Shown in pieces: positions 36,283 through 36,578 of a DNA stretch of 36,578 bases (positions are counted from its first letter, which is position 1; every line of letters begins with the position of its first letter). The stretch covers positions 1 through 36,578 of the forward strand of contig JAGKQJ010000026.1 of the NCBI GenBank assembly GCA_017898095.1. The letters are read 5' to 3'. Under the pieces are notes generated by a model. It saw only the letters and a list, made by a program, of their open reading frames with translations, was not told the origin of the DNA and did no database searches. Origin of the DNA: Bacillaceae bacterium Marseille-Q3522. Lineage in GTDB: Bacteria > Bacillota > Bacilli > Bacillales > Cytobacillaceae. Position numbers and translations under genes: made by a program.

Positions 36283-36578
36283 ATTTTAAACCCTTCCGTA
36301 ACGCAAGGTTTTCGTAAAAAAGAAGACGAATTTGCTTTCAATAAAGGTGCTGGAATGTACGTTTGTAAGGCTGGTCATATGGCTGTAAGGAAAGCACGTC
36401 AAGGTAAAAAAGGTGTAGCTGCCAATCAAGTGGACACTTATTATTTTGATGTGGAAAAGTGCAAAAATTGTCCATTTAAGGATGGCTGTTATAAAGAAGG
36501 AGCTAAAAGTAAAACTTATTCTGTGACGATCAAATCAAATATACATACAGAACAGGAAAAATTCCAAGAAAGCGAATA
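36283..36578 (+). mobile_element. IS1182-family transposase fragment, cut by the window edge
   Basis: An open frame without a start codon runs from just after a stop at 36280 to the window end. It reads QGFRKKEDEFAFNKGAGMYV, CKAGHMAVRKARQGKKG, then YYFDVEKCKNCPFKDGCYK and KTYSVTIKS, the cysteine-rich middle region of IS1182-type DDE transposases. The N-terminal half, including the first catalytic residues, is absent upstream, where the 132-bp palindrome stands instead. The 3' end lies outside the window, so whether the rest is intact is unknown. Confidence 0.82.

Overview
The window is a low-to-moderate GC Firmicute chromosome segment, almost certainly from a spore-forming member of the Bacillaceae. 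The sporulation genes spoIIR and spo0F, a sigma-F-like and a sigma-H-like promoter, strong AGGAGG ribosome binding sites and the gene order all point there. From about 5.1 kb to 35.8 kb the order follows the Bacillus subtilis ywlD-to-ywfO stretch (read from memory of that genome): mntP, ywlC, spoIIR, prmC, prfA, tdk, rpmE, rho, (glpX), murAB, fsa, fbaA, spo0F/ywjG, pyrG, rpoE, fadF, argS, speE, pbpG, ywhD, ywhC, ywhB, ywgA, ywfO. The repeat families and the missing genes suggest a thermotolerant Bacillaceae lineage such as Caldibacillus, but that genus guess is weak.

Layout. 0-3.5 kb: inositol catabolism accessory island on the plus strand (iolX-like dehydrogenase, GRP-family sugar transporter, remnant of a second iolX-like gene, iolG). 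3.7-7 kb: chemotaxis receptor, manganese efflux pump and ywlC, followed upstream by a tight DnaA-box cluster. 7-13 kb: spoIIR, translation termination (prmC, prfA), tdk, rpmE and rho. 13-18 kb: a collapsed glpX, murAB, fsa, fbaA, spo0F and ywjG. 18-24.5 kb: pyrG with a CTP-sensing attenuator, rpoE, a small membrane protein, fadF behind a FadR-type operator, and an 18-unit array of 21-bp repeats. 24.5-36 kb: argS, speE, pbpG, an acetyltransferase, ywhD, ywhC, ywhB, a PhzF-family enzyme, ywgA and ywfO. The right edge carries a 132-bp palindromic repeat and a truncated IS1182-type transposase.

The core genes are ordinary. The interest lies between them: (1) five exact plus one near-exact DnaA boxes around the ywlC promoter; (2) decay by internal or terminal deletion (glpX reduced to about 210 bp with its two ends fused; an iolX paralogue lacking its first two thirds); (3) local gene losses against the usual order (acdA beside fadF, speB and ywiB beside speE/argS); (4) at least four kinds of dispersed intergenic repeats, one inserted in the pyrG leader; (5) the 21-bp array upstream of fadF. 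No tRNA, rRNA, CRISPR array or prophage was seen, and no obviously new multigene system.
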